The notes under the pieces: model-generated | What the model saw: only the letters and a program-made list of their open reading frames with translations | What the model was told of the DNA's origin: nothing | Database searches by the model: none | Translations under genes and position numbers: made by a program | Assembly (NCBI RefSeq): GCF_038051945.1 | Contig: NZ_CP150302.1 | Location: 4,402,001-4,466,000 of the forward strand | Source: Paenibacillus sp. FSL H3-0469 | Lineage (GTDB): Bacteria > Bacillota > Bacilli > Paenibacillales > Paenibacillaceae | Direction: 5' to 3' | Length of the DNA: 64,000 nt | Shown here: positions 16,306-24,275 of the stretch, in pieces | How the letters are laid out: each line of letters begins with the position of its first letter | Position numbering within the stretch: position 1 is the stretch's first letter

Positions 16306-17028
16306 TCAAGGTTTTGTAAGGGCTATTCTAAAACCAAGATCATCTATCTTGAAATCGGGCATGCTTTTCCTTCTACTGGTAGAACCACAGTTGTTCTCAA
16401 CTTCAGCCCAGCTACCTCCCCGGAAGACTCTATAGTTCCCATATCGTTCAGTATCATATAGATCCCAGCACCATTCCCAAACGTTCCCAATCATATCAAA
16501 AAGTCCCCATGGATTAGGAAGCAGTTGTCCTACTTGATGAACGGAACCATTGGAATTTTCTTGATACCATGCAATTTGATCAATTCTTGCATATCGGTAT
16601 CCCGTAGTTCCCGCTTTGCACGCATATTGCCATTCAGCGTCTGACAGTAATCGAAAGCCATTTGCTGTCTTGTTATATATCGTGTTCTCACTTTCATTTG
16701 TAAATGTGTAGCATTCCGTCCTTCCAAGCATTCTGGACAATTCATTACAAAAGATAAGCGAATCCATCCACGAAACTTCCGTAATTGGCAGATTATTTAC
16801 ATTCGGTTCTACTTCTTCTTCATACATGACAAAATGATACAACTGCTGGGTTACCGGATACTTCATTACATGGAAAGGTTCGAGCGTTTCAGTCCATGTA
16901 ATAGCTTTTTTATTACTTCCAGGGTCTGATAACGTGTAGTCAGAGCTAAACCATTTATTTGTGTTAATATAATCGCGTAATTCAATGGTCCCCCCCTTTA
17001 CCAGCACCATCAAATTCATTAAATCCAT
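16306..17028 (-). CDS. FGE/SUMF1-like protein, copy B (canonical motif)
   Basis: 240 residues, near-identical to copy A at 8889-9611, and the flanking ~100 bases on each side are also alike. Here the conserved GNVWEW is intact (GLFDMIGNVWEWCWD), along with GFRLLSDAEWQYACKAG and FRGGSW. The FGE fold binds copper and oxidises a target cysteine in true formylglycine enzymes; I cannot assign catalysis for this short stand-alone version, and no sulfatase is present. The run of seven C bases just after the start region (about 16990) differs subtly between copies. It runs in the direction of rlmH and fills a module between repeat copies 3 and 4. Confidence 0.85.
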   Translation of the reverse strand: MDLMNLMVLVKGGTIELRDYINTNKWFSSDYTLSDPGSNKKAITWTETLEPFHVMKYPVTQQLYHFVMYEEEVEPNVNNLPITEVSWMDSLIFCNELSRMLGRTECYTFTNESENTIYNKTANGFRLLSDAEWQYACKAGTTGYRYARIDQIAWYQENSNGSVHQVGQLLPNPWGLFDMIGNVWEWCWDLYDTERYGNYRVFRGGSWAEVENNCGSTSRRKSMPDFKIDDLGFRIALTKP

Positions 17029-17158
17029 TAGAAACCGCTCTCTGTCACTTCCGTATTTTTCGATAATCTTATTGACCTCCCTTGCTCATTTATCGCCAGA
17101 AAGTTTCATTTATTAACTGTATTATCCTGTTTAATAGCTCTGAAATGTACCCGCAAAA

Positions 17159-17210
17159 AACTTGCCCCTACTTATGGTACGGTTCTCCGCGCTAGCTGAA
17201 GCGGCAAGTT
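17159..17210 (-). repeat. rlmH-end repeat copy 3 (att-like)
   Basis: 52 bp with AACTTGCC (17159-17166) and GGCAAGTT (17203-17210). The minus strand reads CGC GGA GAA CCG TAC CAT AAG TAG, Arg-Gly-Glu-Pro-Tyr-His-Lys-stop. It differs from rlmH only at synonymous positions (TAC for TAT and two third bases). It separates FGE module B from the HNH module. Confidence 0.9.
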
Positions 17211-17212
17211 TT

Positions 17213-17239
17213 AGGGCCATCCTTAGTGGGGTGGCCCTT
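17213..17239 (-). terminator. Hairpin next to repeat copy 3
   Basis: AGGGCCATCC pairs, with one wobble, with GGGTGGCCCT over a short loop just inside the HNH module. It would end minus-strand transcription arriving from the hydrolase remnant and HNH genes. Confidence 0.6.
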
Positions 17240-17304
17240 TCCTATGCAAAATAAGAACGCACGTTAGTAGCATAAAAAAAGGAATTGCAAATTTGCAGTC
17301 CCAG

Positions 17305-17496
17305 CTAGATGGCATCCTGCTGTTTCAGCCATCTCAGAATCGCTTGGTTTGTTTCTTCCGGCTTTTCCTGCTGAATCCAATGACCGCAATCCAGATTAAC
17401 CACTTCCATATTGGGCACGAACTTTTTCAGGTTTTCAGACTTCTGGACCATATCCCAGTCGCCGTAGCTGGAGATTGTTAAAGGCACCCCGGGCAT
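17305..17496 (-). pseudogene. Alpha/beta hydrolase C-terminal fragment
   Basis: 63 residues matching only the last quarter of an epoxide-hydrolase-like alpha/beta hydrolase. VPLTISSYGDWD resembles the strand with the catalytic acid region, and LDCGHWIQQEKPEETN carries the catalytic His in the family's CGHWxQxExP motif. The nucleophile half is absent: six bases upstream sits the stop of the HNH gene. An ancestor gene was therefore truncated when the HNH segment joined. A product would be non-functional. Confidence 0.75.
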
Positions 17497-17502
17497 CCGG
17501 AC

Positions 17503-18051
17503 TCAATTATTATTTCCTCTTTTTAGTTCATGAGCAATTTGAGAAAATATACTAGACAGAGTAATCTCCAACCCGCCTCTAGCCTGATTCATATGAAAAC
17601 CAGAATTACTAAAAAACCGTTTTATTAGCTCCTTATCTGCCAGCATCTCATTTACATCATCTACGCGATCTACGAGTTCAAAAGTTCTTAATTCTCTCAT
17701 GATATCTTCTTGAACCAAGGATGTGTAATCTTGCTTTTCTACCCAATCCAAAAACGCCTCGCGAGACTTCGTGTTCGGAGCACGGTCATGACAGTTCTTA
17801 CACATCAGAAATAGATTATCTGGGATATCCTCTCCATCGAACTGACGGGCAATTATGTGGCAACGTTGAAGAGGTACCCTATCCCAGTTATTTATTATAT
17901 CTTCACGTGTAGCACTGGGCTTGTTCAAATCATATTTAGCATCAAAATATCGTTTACATGCCCAACAACATGGCTCCCCCCAGTCAAATCCCCTCTTGTC
18001 CAACCATTCCATCCAATGTTTAAAAATCTGGGCTTTTGTTGGCATAGCCAT
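17503..18051 (-). CDS. HNH endonuclease (first of two)
   Basis: 182 residues. The zinc pair CWACKRYF is near residue 29. The HNH core is QRCHIIARQFDGEDIPDNLFLMC, with the second pair CKNCHDRAP. This is the beta-beta-alpha-metal nuclease fold found in McrA-like restriction enzymes, homing enzymes and phage-defence nucleases. The C-terminal ~70 residues are helical and unrecognised. No methylase is nearby, so a modification-dependent or abortive role is more likely than classical restriction; this is inference. It is A+T-rich like its neighbour and runs in the direction of rlmH, with 180 bases between it and the second HNH gene. Confidence 0.8.
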   Translation of the reverse strand: MAMPTKAQIFKHWMEWLDKRGFDWGEPCCWACKRYFDAKYDLNKPSATREDIINNWDRVPLQRCHIIARQFDGEDIPDNLFLMCKNCHDRAPNTKSREAFLDWVEKQDYTSLVQEDIMRELRTFELVDRVDDVNEMLADKELIKRFFSNSGFHMNQARGGLEITLSSIFSQIAHELKRGNNN

Positions 18052-18231
18052 TTTAAACCCCCTGTGTCATTTTATTTTTCATTTTCAATTTACTTTTTTG
18101 GAGAAAAGGTGATAAATAACAACTTCTTAAATCAATTGGTTAGAAGGTATATCAGCTAGGGAGAACATCAAGCCCAGTGAATAGGTCAAGTGATTTCGGA
18201 AATATAGTTTCACTAAAATGGGTTATGCTTT

Positions 18232-18963
18232 TTAATTCATCATCAGTAGATTATCTTTGTGTCTCAAATAAACAATCGCTATAGGAAAGCTTGATGGAGT
18301 CCCCTTTCCTCCCTCTAACACCCTAACTTCACGTGCACCGAAAACGTAGTATTCATGATCTAATAATTCCTTTATCATTTTAGTTATTTCAAAACCGTAT
18401 CTAACTCTTTCACCCGATTCAAAATCGCTTAGTAAATCTCCAAAATCATGTAGGTATTGTAGAAACCCTGAAATCAATTCAACTTCATTTTCATTTTTTG
18501 GTTCATCATGATCAAATTCATACCCCATTGCTCTATCCAAAATATTAATGATTTCTTTTCCGCCTGTAATCCTAGGTAATTTTTCAGGAATATTTTCCTT
18601 TATTCTTTTAATTCTCGGAGGTTTATCTTCTTGCTGGTCAAGGCTTTTAGATACCCAAAGCTCATGGTTGACTTTAATTTGTTTAATAATGTCTTCGGTA
18701 AATGTCTCAGGTTGGTCATCAATCATCTTGTGATGAATGCGACATAACAGAATTAAGTTATCATAAGTATCTATTACATCTTTAGGACGGTTTTGATCGT
18801 GTCTAGGCCCATTCTTTTGACCGGAAATAATATGGCATTCCTCGCCGACAATTGACGAATTATCTTTTTCAGTCTCATCAATAATTAGTTCTAGCTTGCA
18901 TATGGAACATCTATTTCCTGATCTACCCCATAGTATCTTTCTAGTCTTATCTGAGATCGACAT
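18232..18963 (-). CDS. HNH endonuclease (second, with C-terminal extension)
   Basis: 243 residues. The N-terminal half is an HNH nuclease: RSGNRCSICKLELI (CxxC), VGEECHIISGQKNGPRHD (His), YDNLILLCRIHHKMID (Asn and the closing Cys/His). Residues after about 120 are charged, mostly helical and unrecognised, possibly a sensor or target-binding part (LLSDFESGERVRYGFEITK). Such fusions are common in single-gene defence systems. It starts 88 bases from repeat copy 2 and so is the first gene of the module in transcription order. It is unrelated in sequence to the other HNH gene apart from the motif. Confidence 0.8.
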   Translation of the reverse strand: MSISDKTRKILWGRSGNRCSICKLELIIDETEKDNSSIVGEECHIISGQKNGPRHDQNRPKDVIDTYDNLILLCRIHHKMIDDQPETFTEDIIKQIKVNHELWVSKSLDQQEDKPPRIKRIKENIPEKLPRITGGKEIINILDRAMGYEFDHDEPKNENEVELISGFLQYLHDFGDLLSDFESGERVRYGFEITKMIKELLDHEYYVFGAREVRVLEGGKGTPSSFPIAIVYLRHKDNLLMMN

Positions 18964-19050
18964 GGGATCCCCCTTATAAGTAATCTCTCATCATCTCTAT
19001 TATTTCTTTATATCACTCTGTCCAACATATTTCTTAGCACTATTCCACAG

Positions 19051-19104
19051 AAGTTTTCGCCGTCATTTATGATAAGGTCACCGCGCTGTCTTTATCGGCA
19101 AGTT
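19051..19104 (-). repeat. rlmH-end repeat copy 2 (divergent, att-like)
   Basis: 54 bp, the most diverged copy. The minus strand reads CCT TAT CAT AAA TGA, Pro-Tyr-His-Lys-stop, with a one-base loss before Pro and two synonymous changes plus a different stop codon. The arm GGCAAGTT is intact at 19097-19104 and the other arm is altered. CACCGCGCTGTCT in the middle is shared with copy 4. It divides the HNH module from the reverse transcriptase module. Confidence 0.75.
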
Positions 19105-19328
19105 TTTGAATAATTCTGCTTAAAAAGGATGGTCTATCTTTAAATTACATGCTTTAGTGTTCTTCCTTTCTTAATTTCGCTTAATTTTAGCGTGCTTTCA
19201 CTTATCCGGTCACAGAATTTTATGAGGTTACTATGCTAGATTTGAATTACTACGTCTCCAGCTTCGTAACTAAAGGGACAATTTTTAACAACGATCAATA
19301 ATTCACCTCTTAAAATATTCAAATATAC
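19105..19328. other. Spacer, no gene seen
   Basis: Low-GC spacer between repeat copy 2 and the end of the restriction-like gene. No open frame with recognisable content and no clear hairpin was found. Confidence 0.4.
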
Positions 19329-20705
19329 TTAAATATAAAAAGTAGCTAAGCTATACCAGCATACTACTAACTTGATAACCATAATGATAAAGCTACCTAT
19401 AGCATAGGACGAATAACATACAGACAAAAGAATAACGGTTACCTGTATGAGACGCTTTCTTAAACGAATCCAAAATAGGCCCTTGTTAATGCCCTTTGAA
19501 CTCCAACTGGACGGCATAAACATTAGCCTGTCCCATAAATCATTACCTACACTCCTAAGCCAGGTAATTTCATAAGGCAAAATGCGTCTACCAAAAACCC
19601 TTATATAATTATACCGATTCAGTAACAAGAAATAAGTTCTTATAAAGTATGTCCCATAAATCTTTATATCTTTTTCTGTCCCTTTACTCGACTCCATGGA
19701 GATGATCTCAGTATGGAACTCATTCCAGTTTTCTTCCTTTTTATGCTCAACAAGTTTATCAATTCTTATACCTTTTCGTGATGGAATATCATCCTCGATG
19801 AAGCTGATTTCACCTACTTTATAATGTTTATCATAGAATATTACCTTACCTACAATATTTTTTATATCATAGCCAGTAGTGTTCAGAATGCGTACTTCAC
19901 GCAAAACTCTCCACTTCCCATTATATAAAAAGTCATCGTCAAATACTTTAGTTGATAGGGGTGTCTTTTCTTTTGATTCATATATTTTGGGCTGGTGACT
20001 CTCTTTTATTTCTTCATTAAATTTAGAATCGCTAATCCTTAGTACTATAACTGTAAAACCAAATAGAATAGAGTATAAAATTAAACCCACTAAATTCTCA
20101 AGTAAGATAATACTGCTGGAATTTAATACATCTCTTATAAGAACGGGTTGCCAAATATATAACAATATTAATAAACTAAAAATTAAAAAATTGAAAATTT
20201 TATTATTTACTTGAATTGGTCTTCTTTTATTTTTTTCATTGCTAGTTCTTAAATTCAATTCCGGGTAATGCTTATTTAATTCCATAGAATCAGTTGCTAG
20301 ATCTTGAATAAGATCTTCCCAAAACAGCATTTGTATAGGGAATTTATGTTCTATTTTTCGTTGCTCAGATAGCATACGTATGTCTCTCTGGAATTTGGCA
20401 TCGCGAGATGCTGTTGTTGCTATGTAGTATATGTCTAAATAAGGAACAAAGTTTTCAGCTTTTAAAACCTCTGAGACTACAACTTTTAAGTTTAATTTAC
20501 CTTCTATTAGTTTGCACTGCACGCCTGCCTTTCTTCCTAGATCATCATTGCCATAAATATCAACACCATGTTGAACTTGTCCCTTTCTTCCAATTCTACT
20601 CAAATTTTTATTTCCCCAGCGTATCCGTAAGCAACTAGCGACTATATCCTCAAATTCATTCCATTCTCTCGGAGCTGGTATTGATGAGTTTGCCATTGTT
20701 GGCAT
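19329..20705 (-). CDS. Restriction-endonuclease-like protein with membrane segments
   Basis: 458 residues. The N-terminal ~150 residues fit a PD-(D/E)xK nuclease of the Mrr/restriction-like type: EWNEFEDIVASCLRI, then GVDIYG (Asp about 49) and GVQCK (Gln-x-Lys about 63-65). SEVLKAENFVPYLDIYYIATTA follows, as in Mrr-like folds. Two hydrophobic helices lie at about 170-222 (FLIFSLLILLYIW and NLVGLILYSILFGFTVIVL), then a long soluble part of about 200 residues, and a last hydrophobic stretch at the C-terminus. A membrane-tethered nuclease next to a reverse transcriptase suggests an effector of a defence module. It starts 160 bases after the reverse transcriptase stop on the same strand. Function unproven. 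Confidence 0.65.
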   Translation of the reverse strand: MPTMANSSIPAPREWNEFEDIVASCLRIRWGNKNLSRIGRKGQVQHGVDIYGNDDLGRKAGVQCKLIEGKLNLKVVVSEVLKAENFVPYLDIYYIATTASRDAKFQRDIRMLSEQRKIEHKFPIQMLFWEDLIQDLATDSMELNKHYPELNLRTSNEKNKRRPIQVNNKIFNFLIFSLLILLYIWQPVLIRDVLNSSSIILLENLVGLILYSILFGFTVIVLRISDSKFNEEIKESHQPKIYESKEKTPLSTKVFDDDFLYNGKWRVLREVRILNTTGYDIKNIVGKVIFYDKHYKVGEISFIEDDIPSRKGIRIDKLVEHKKEENWNEFHTEIISMESSKGTEKDIKIYGTYFIRTYFLLLNRYNYIRVFGRRILPYEITWLRSVGNDLWDRLMFMPSSWSSKGINKGLFWIRLRKRLIQVTVILLSVCYSSYAIGSFIIMVIKLVVCWYSLATFYI

Positions 20706-20865
20706 CGCTTCTTCCTCTCCCTCCAGGGTTCGTTGTATATTGTTTATTTAATTTATTTTCAAAAGCAAATTAAGGGAGATCCATTTTCTGGCCTCCCTAA
20801 TTGATTTTTACTTAATCTATAATTATGGATCTCTTTTGTTTTTCTGATAAAGGTTCTTAGTTATA

Positions 20866-22458
20866 CTAATAGTCTATTGTTTCATCTTGATCAAGTGTAT
20901 CGTTCCCAACATTGTCAGTAGTATCTTCTGCATCTCTTGTTTCTTCAGCAATTAAAGGAGCAGGTATCAACGGGGTAACGCCTCTGTAAAACTCAACACT
21001 GTTTGCTTTCAGCATTCCGAAAAATCCATCGCTCGAAACATAATCTCGTCCACTTGCTGAGGGTAGCCATCCTTTAACATTAGCTTCATAAGCTAAAAGC
21101 CAGTTGTCGGTATATAATTCACTACTCTTCATTATAGATTTCCACTTTCTATTATCTAAACCTCTTGGTATCAAGTTACTATTGAGCAAATCCAGTGCAG
21201 CTAAAGCAACTACATTATCATCAGATTTTGAAATTTCTATTGCGGCGCTCTCCTTAACTTCGGTATTAAGCAATTTGCTCATCCAGAGACTCCAAGCAAC
21301 CTCATTGTCATAATTAAACTTCACACTATTCATGATTATTTCTGTAATTGTGTCTGAAATAAGAGATGTATTTATTATCTGACCTTCGTCTTTTTGTTTA
21401 TAAAAGATTAATGCAGCAATGGATATTACACTGGGCTCTGCAATCACGGAATTTAAAATTAAGCTTTCGTACAAAGACCAATTTTCATTTTTTATCTCTA
21501 TATTTTTAATTCTTGATAAGGCATATTTCAAAACACGATCATTAGGATACTTTTTTGAGTAATCAAATGCGAGGCTAAAATATCCAATAAGGTCTGTATG
21601 TTGGCCTTTAACTGTTTCCCTAATATTATAATTCCTTAATTCCGAAACCCATTTCTGTTCCAATGATACGGGAAGTTCTTCTATAAAAGTTTTATTAGGG
21701 TTCAATTCAAGTTCAAAATCTTTCATAATGCTATGGAGAGTACTTAAAGCAAATTCAGCCTCGGGTTTAGTGCTAAAGTAAAGATAGTAATCATCCATAT
21801 ATCTAAACCCTTTAATATCGCCCAGTCTACTTCTTAACTTCACATCCATTGAAGTTGCAATAATTTCTGCAATGATTAGTGATGTATCTGGTCCCACCGG
21901 AATGCCTAAAGTTTGACCATCCATAGAGTTTCTAACACGTTTGTCCAGTAAGTTTCCATATAAGGCATCTTTTCTGTTGATTTTTGCTACTTCTTTTGTA
22001 TGCAAAGCCCACGGAATACTATGGGTATATATGGTTGGGTAAAAACGAGAAATGTCTGTTCGCAACACATACCTTACACTCGTCGAATCTAATGCCTGTT
22101 GAACCGGAATATACGAATAATGACGTAATCGTGAGACAGCTCTTTTTGAATCTTGCAAAATAACTGGTTTTGTAAGAGTCATTTTCGTATTAGACAAGAA
22201 TCCATCAATAGTATTCCAGTTATCTTCAATAGTGTTGCATAGCTTAATCTGAAGTAATGGATTAGGAATGCTCAACATTCTTCGAAGGTGCTTAACCCTA
22301 GGTATTGAGTGCTTAGTGGCACTTGCTGGTTTATCAGGAAAGTTACTCATATTTGGAATAATAGTATTAAGTGTATCTGCCAAAGTCTCTGTAGAAAATA
22401 TAGGTGAGAGTTCCTCTGGAAAATATCCTTTTCTGATTAAAGAATCTACTGTGAGCAT
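20866..22458 (-). CDS. Reverse transcriptase of the defence/abortive-infection type
   Basis: 530 residues. Catalytic reverse-transcriptase blocks are present: VLRTDISRFYPTIYTH (first Asp about 135), GIPVGPDTSLIIAEI (block 4), FRYMDDYYLYF (Tyr-Met-Asp-Asp about 220-223) and ELNPNKTFIEEL. No maturase or HNH domain and no group II intron structure were seen, so it is not an intron protein. The C-terminal ~220 residues are helical, as in Abi/UG-type polymerases, and end in an acidic tail. Solitary reverse transcriptases of this kind include the DRT anti-phage systems. I cannot assign a DRT class. It shares a module with the membrane nuclease-like gene, bounded by rlmH-end repeats. Confidence 0.85.
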   Translation of the reverse strand: MLTVDSLIRKGYFPEELSPIFSTETLADTLNTIIPNMSNFPDKPASATKHSIPRVKHLRRMLSIPNPLLQIKLCNTIEDNWNTIDGFLSNTKMTLTKPVILQDSKRAVSRLRHYSYIPVQQALDSTSVRYVLRTDISRFYPTIYTHSIPWALHTKEVAKINRKDALYGNLLDKRVRNSMDGQTLGIPVGPDTSLIIAEIIATSMDVKLRSRLGDIKGFRYMDDYYLYFSTKPEAEFALSTLHSIMKDFELELNPNKTFIEELPVSLEQKWVSELRNYNIRETVKGQHTDLIGYFSLAFDYSKKYPNDRVLKYALSRIKNIEIKNENWSLYESLILNSVIAEPSVISIAALIFYKQKDEGQIINTSLISDTITEIIMNSVKFNYDNEVAWSLWMSKLLNTEVKESAAIEISKSDDNVVALAALDLLNSNLIPRGLDNRKWKSIMKSSELYTDNWLLAYEANVKGWLPSASGRDYVSSDGFFGMLKANSVEFYRGVTPLIPAPLIAEETRDAEDTTDNVGNDTLDQDETIDY

Positions 22459-22918
22459 TAGGAGACCTCCTTCATGGTTATTTTTGCAGAAATTACTTAG
22501 GGCTACTTAGGGCGTATTAAATTAAGCATTAAAACAATGATGTAATTAATTCTGTCCAACCAGTATTGATAATCAAAAATTCAGTTCTTCACTAGTTAAA
22601 GTAAATTATAGGATGATTTTAACTGGAAAATCTAAGAAATAGAAGTGCTAATATAAGAGAAATTTTCACCTAATTTAATAAACTTCGGATTCTAATTAAC
22701 ATCCAAATACAACAACTATTAATACCTCAGACCTTTAGCCAAAACCGCGCAAGAAGCTTCATCCTAATATGGCAAGGCTTCATTTAGATACATCATTATA
22801 TTCTAGCTCAAATAAACTCTCAAAAGCCTTTTTACGCACCGTTCCGACCGGAGCGTGACCTACCCTGCCCCTACCGTCGATATGCTATAAATACAGGCTC
22901 CTGCGAGTTTTTTCAAAA
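22459..22918. other. Upstream region of the reverse transcriptase; contains a shared repeat arm
   Basis: 460 bases without an ORF. The part nearest the gene is very A+T-rich and must hold its promoter. DRT-type reverse transcriptases often need an adjacent non-coding RNA, and this is the natural place for one, but I could not define a structured RNA by eye. Bases 22824-22918 are the extended arm shared with 8670-8764. Confidence 0.45.
22824..22918. repeat. Extended arm shared with the 8.7-kb repeat copy
   Basis: Aligns base for base with 8670-8764 at a constant offset of 14154 and leads into repeat copy 1. It contains CATATCGACGGTAGGGGCA on the minus strand, which resembles the rlmH-end core (TATCATAAGTAGGGGCA) with its middle changed. 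Confidence 0.7.
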
Positions 22919-22970
22919 AACTTGCCCCTACTTATGATACGGTTCAGCGCGATGGCTGAAGCGGCAAGTT
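22919..22970 (-). repeat. rlmH-end repeat copy 1 (att-like)
   Basis: 52 bp, AACTTGCC at 22919-22926 and GGCAAGTT at 22963-22970. The minus strand reads CGC GCT GAA CCG TAT CAT AAG TAG, Arg-Ala-Glu-Pro-Tyr-His-Lys-stop, then GGGGCAAGTTT. It is the copy nearest rlmH and bounds the PIN module. Confidence 0.9.
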
Positions 22971-22988
22971 TCAAAGCTATTCTAAGCA

Positions 22989-23015
22989 AAGAGCCACCTA
23001 GAAAGGGTGGCTCTT
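22989..23015 (-). terminator. Terminator of the PIN-like gene
   Basis: AAGAGCCACC pairs with GGTGGCTCTT around a short loop, 13 bases after the stop of the PIN-like gene and just inside repeat copy 1. Confidence 0.75.
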
Positions 23016-23027
23016 AATACTTTCGTT

Positions 23028-24182
23028 TTAATTTTCTTCTTTCAATTTCATTTCCAACCAATCAATTAGGGAATTCAAGTCTCTATATAAATCTATCAAT
23101 AAATATCCATTTCCAATATCACCAGAAAATAAATATAAATATTCATCAAACTTTTCCTTTGCGATCTTACTCAAATCAGAGTTTTTCCCTTTTGCAATTT
23201 CTATTAAATTAGCTATATGCTTTTCTTGGTCATCTGTTAATTGGGCATAATTGTTTTCATCCTTGTTTAATCTAACTTCCCTAGCTTCTTCAACAGAGTT
23301 AATTACTTCCTTATTTAAAAATCTTCTAGCGGCCTGAAGTAGGAACATATCCCCTGTGTAAATATAAAATGGCAACGGAGTTGAAGCATCAAGTTCAACT
23401 TCTAAAGAAAATTCATCAATTAATTCTACCCGAGGGCCTAGCGTCCTACCCTTAAGAATCCTCCACCAATCTTGCTTTTGATCATCAGTTATAAACACTA
23501 CTGGCTGCTTAATTACCTTGGCATGTAGAATAATTTGTTTCCAAGCAACTAGATCTCCATATTTATCGGGCACAATTAAATTATCATACTGCTTCCATTC
23601 CTCGTCTTTTTTATGACGATCTTCATAACCCGGTGGGCGTAATATTTTATATCTCTCTTGTCCTGATTGAATTACCCTCTTAAGCTCCTCTTCCGTGAAA
23701 GCTCTTCCTACATTAATAAATAAGTCTAGTATACTATTCTCTAGTTTACCTCTTTGTTCAACTTCAATCTCATGAATTTCCTCTGTATTTTGTAAAATTT
23801 GATAAAAATCAGATAATACCCCTTCAAGCTTGAAAACAATCTCTGAGGTCTCTATAAATGGATGATTTTTATATTGTTTTAATTCTTTTTTTGCTTCTTC
23901 TAATGCCGGATTGAATATTTTTTTAAATGCGGAATCAATTTTGCTATACGAATTTTTAAGGCCTATCTGAACTGATTCTTGATTATACATATATTCTAGT
24001 AACACTTGATGGGGTATCCACAATCTATCCTTAACTCTTGTCAGTACATTGAAGAAATCCTTATTAGTCGAATTACTATATCTATGAAAGTTTAGTAGCA
24101 TATTAGTATCAAAAACAAATATGCAATTTCCCCATAAAAAATCAAAATCCTCCTGATTATACTTAGGTTTCCATTTTAACAT
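23028..24182 (-). CDS. PIN-like nuclease domain protein (DUF4935-type)
   Basis: 384 residues. The N-terminal PIN fold carries IFVFDTNMLLNF (Asp about 25) and WIPHQVLLEYMYNQE (Glu about 63). The later acidic sites are in DKYGDLVAWKQII (Asp about 210) and VVFITDDQKQDWW (about 233-234). A helical insert of about 120 residues lies between, as in the PIN_8/DUF4935 group, which is longer than toxin-type VapC proteins. The C-terminal ~100 residues are charged and unrecognised. PIN enzymes cut RNA. No antitoxin gene is present. Related proteins occur in phage-defence islands, which fits the neighbourhood. It is the only gene between rlmH and repeat copy 1. Confidence 0.75.
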   Translation of the reverse strand: MLKWKPKYNQEDFDFLWGNCIFVFDTNMLLNFHRYSNSTNKDFFNVLTRVKDRLWIPHQVLLEYMYNQESVQIGLKNSYSKIDSAFKKIFNPALEEAKKELKQYKNHPFIETSEIVFKLEGVLSDFYQILQNTEEIHEIEVEQRGKLENSILDLFINVGRAFTEEELKRVIQSGQERYKILRPPGYEDRHKKDEEWKQYDNLIVPDKYGDLVAWKQIILHAKVIKQPVVFITDDQKQDWWRILKGRTLGPRVELIDEFSLEVELDASTPLPFYIYTGDMFLLQAARRFLNKEVINSVEEAREVRLNKDENNYAQLTDDQEKHIANLIEIAKGKNSDLSKIAKEKFDEYLYLFSGDIGNGYLLIDLYRDLNSLIDWLEMKLKEEN

Positions 24183-24275
24183 TTTTCATTTCCCCCAAAT
24201 AAACTACCTATATTATTACAGTTAGAAGCATGTTTTAATTTTACTATATATACCAGTGTAATTCTACAGATCATC

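Noticed and set aside
17503..18963. Type II restriction-modification system
   Set aside because: No methyltransferase or specificity gene is present beside the HNH nucleases.
20866..22458. Group II intron or retron
   Set aside because: No maturase/HNH region, no domain V-like hairpin recognised and no msr/msd-like inverted repeats found next to it. The C-terminal half fits Abi-type reverse transcriptases better.
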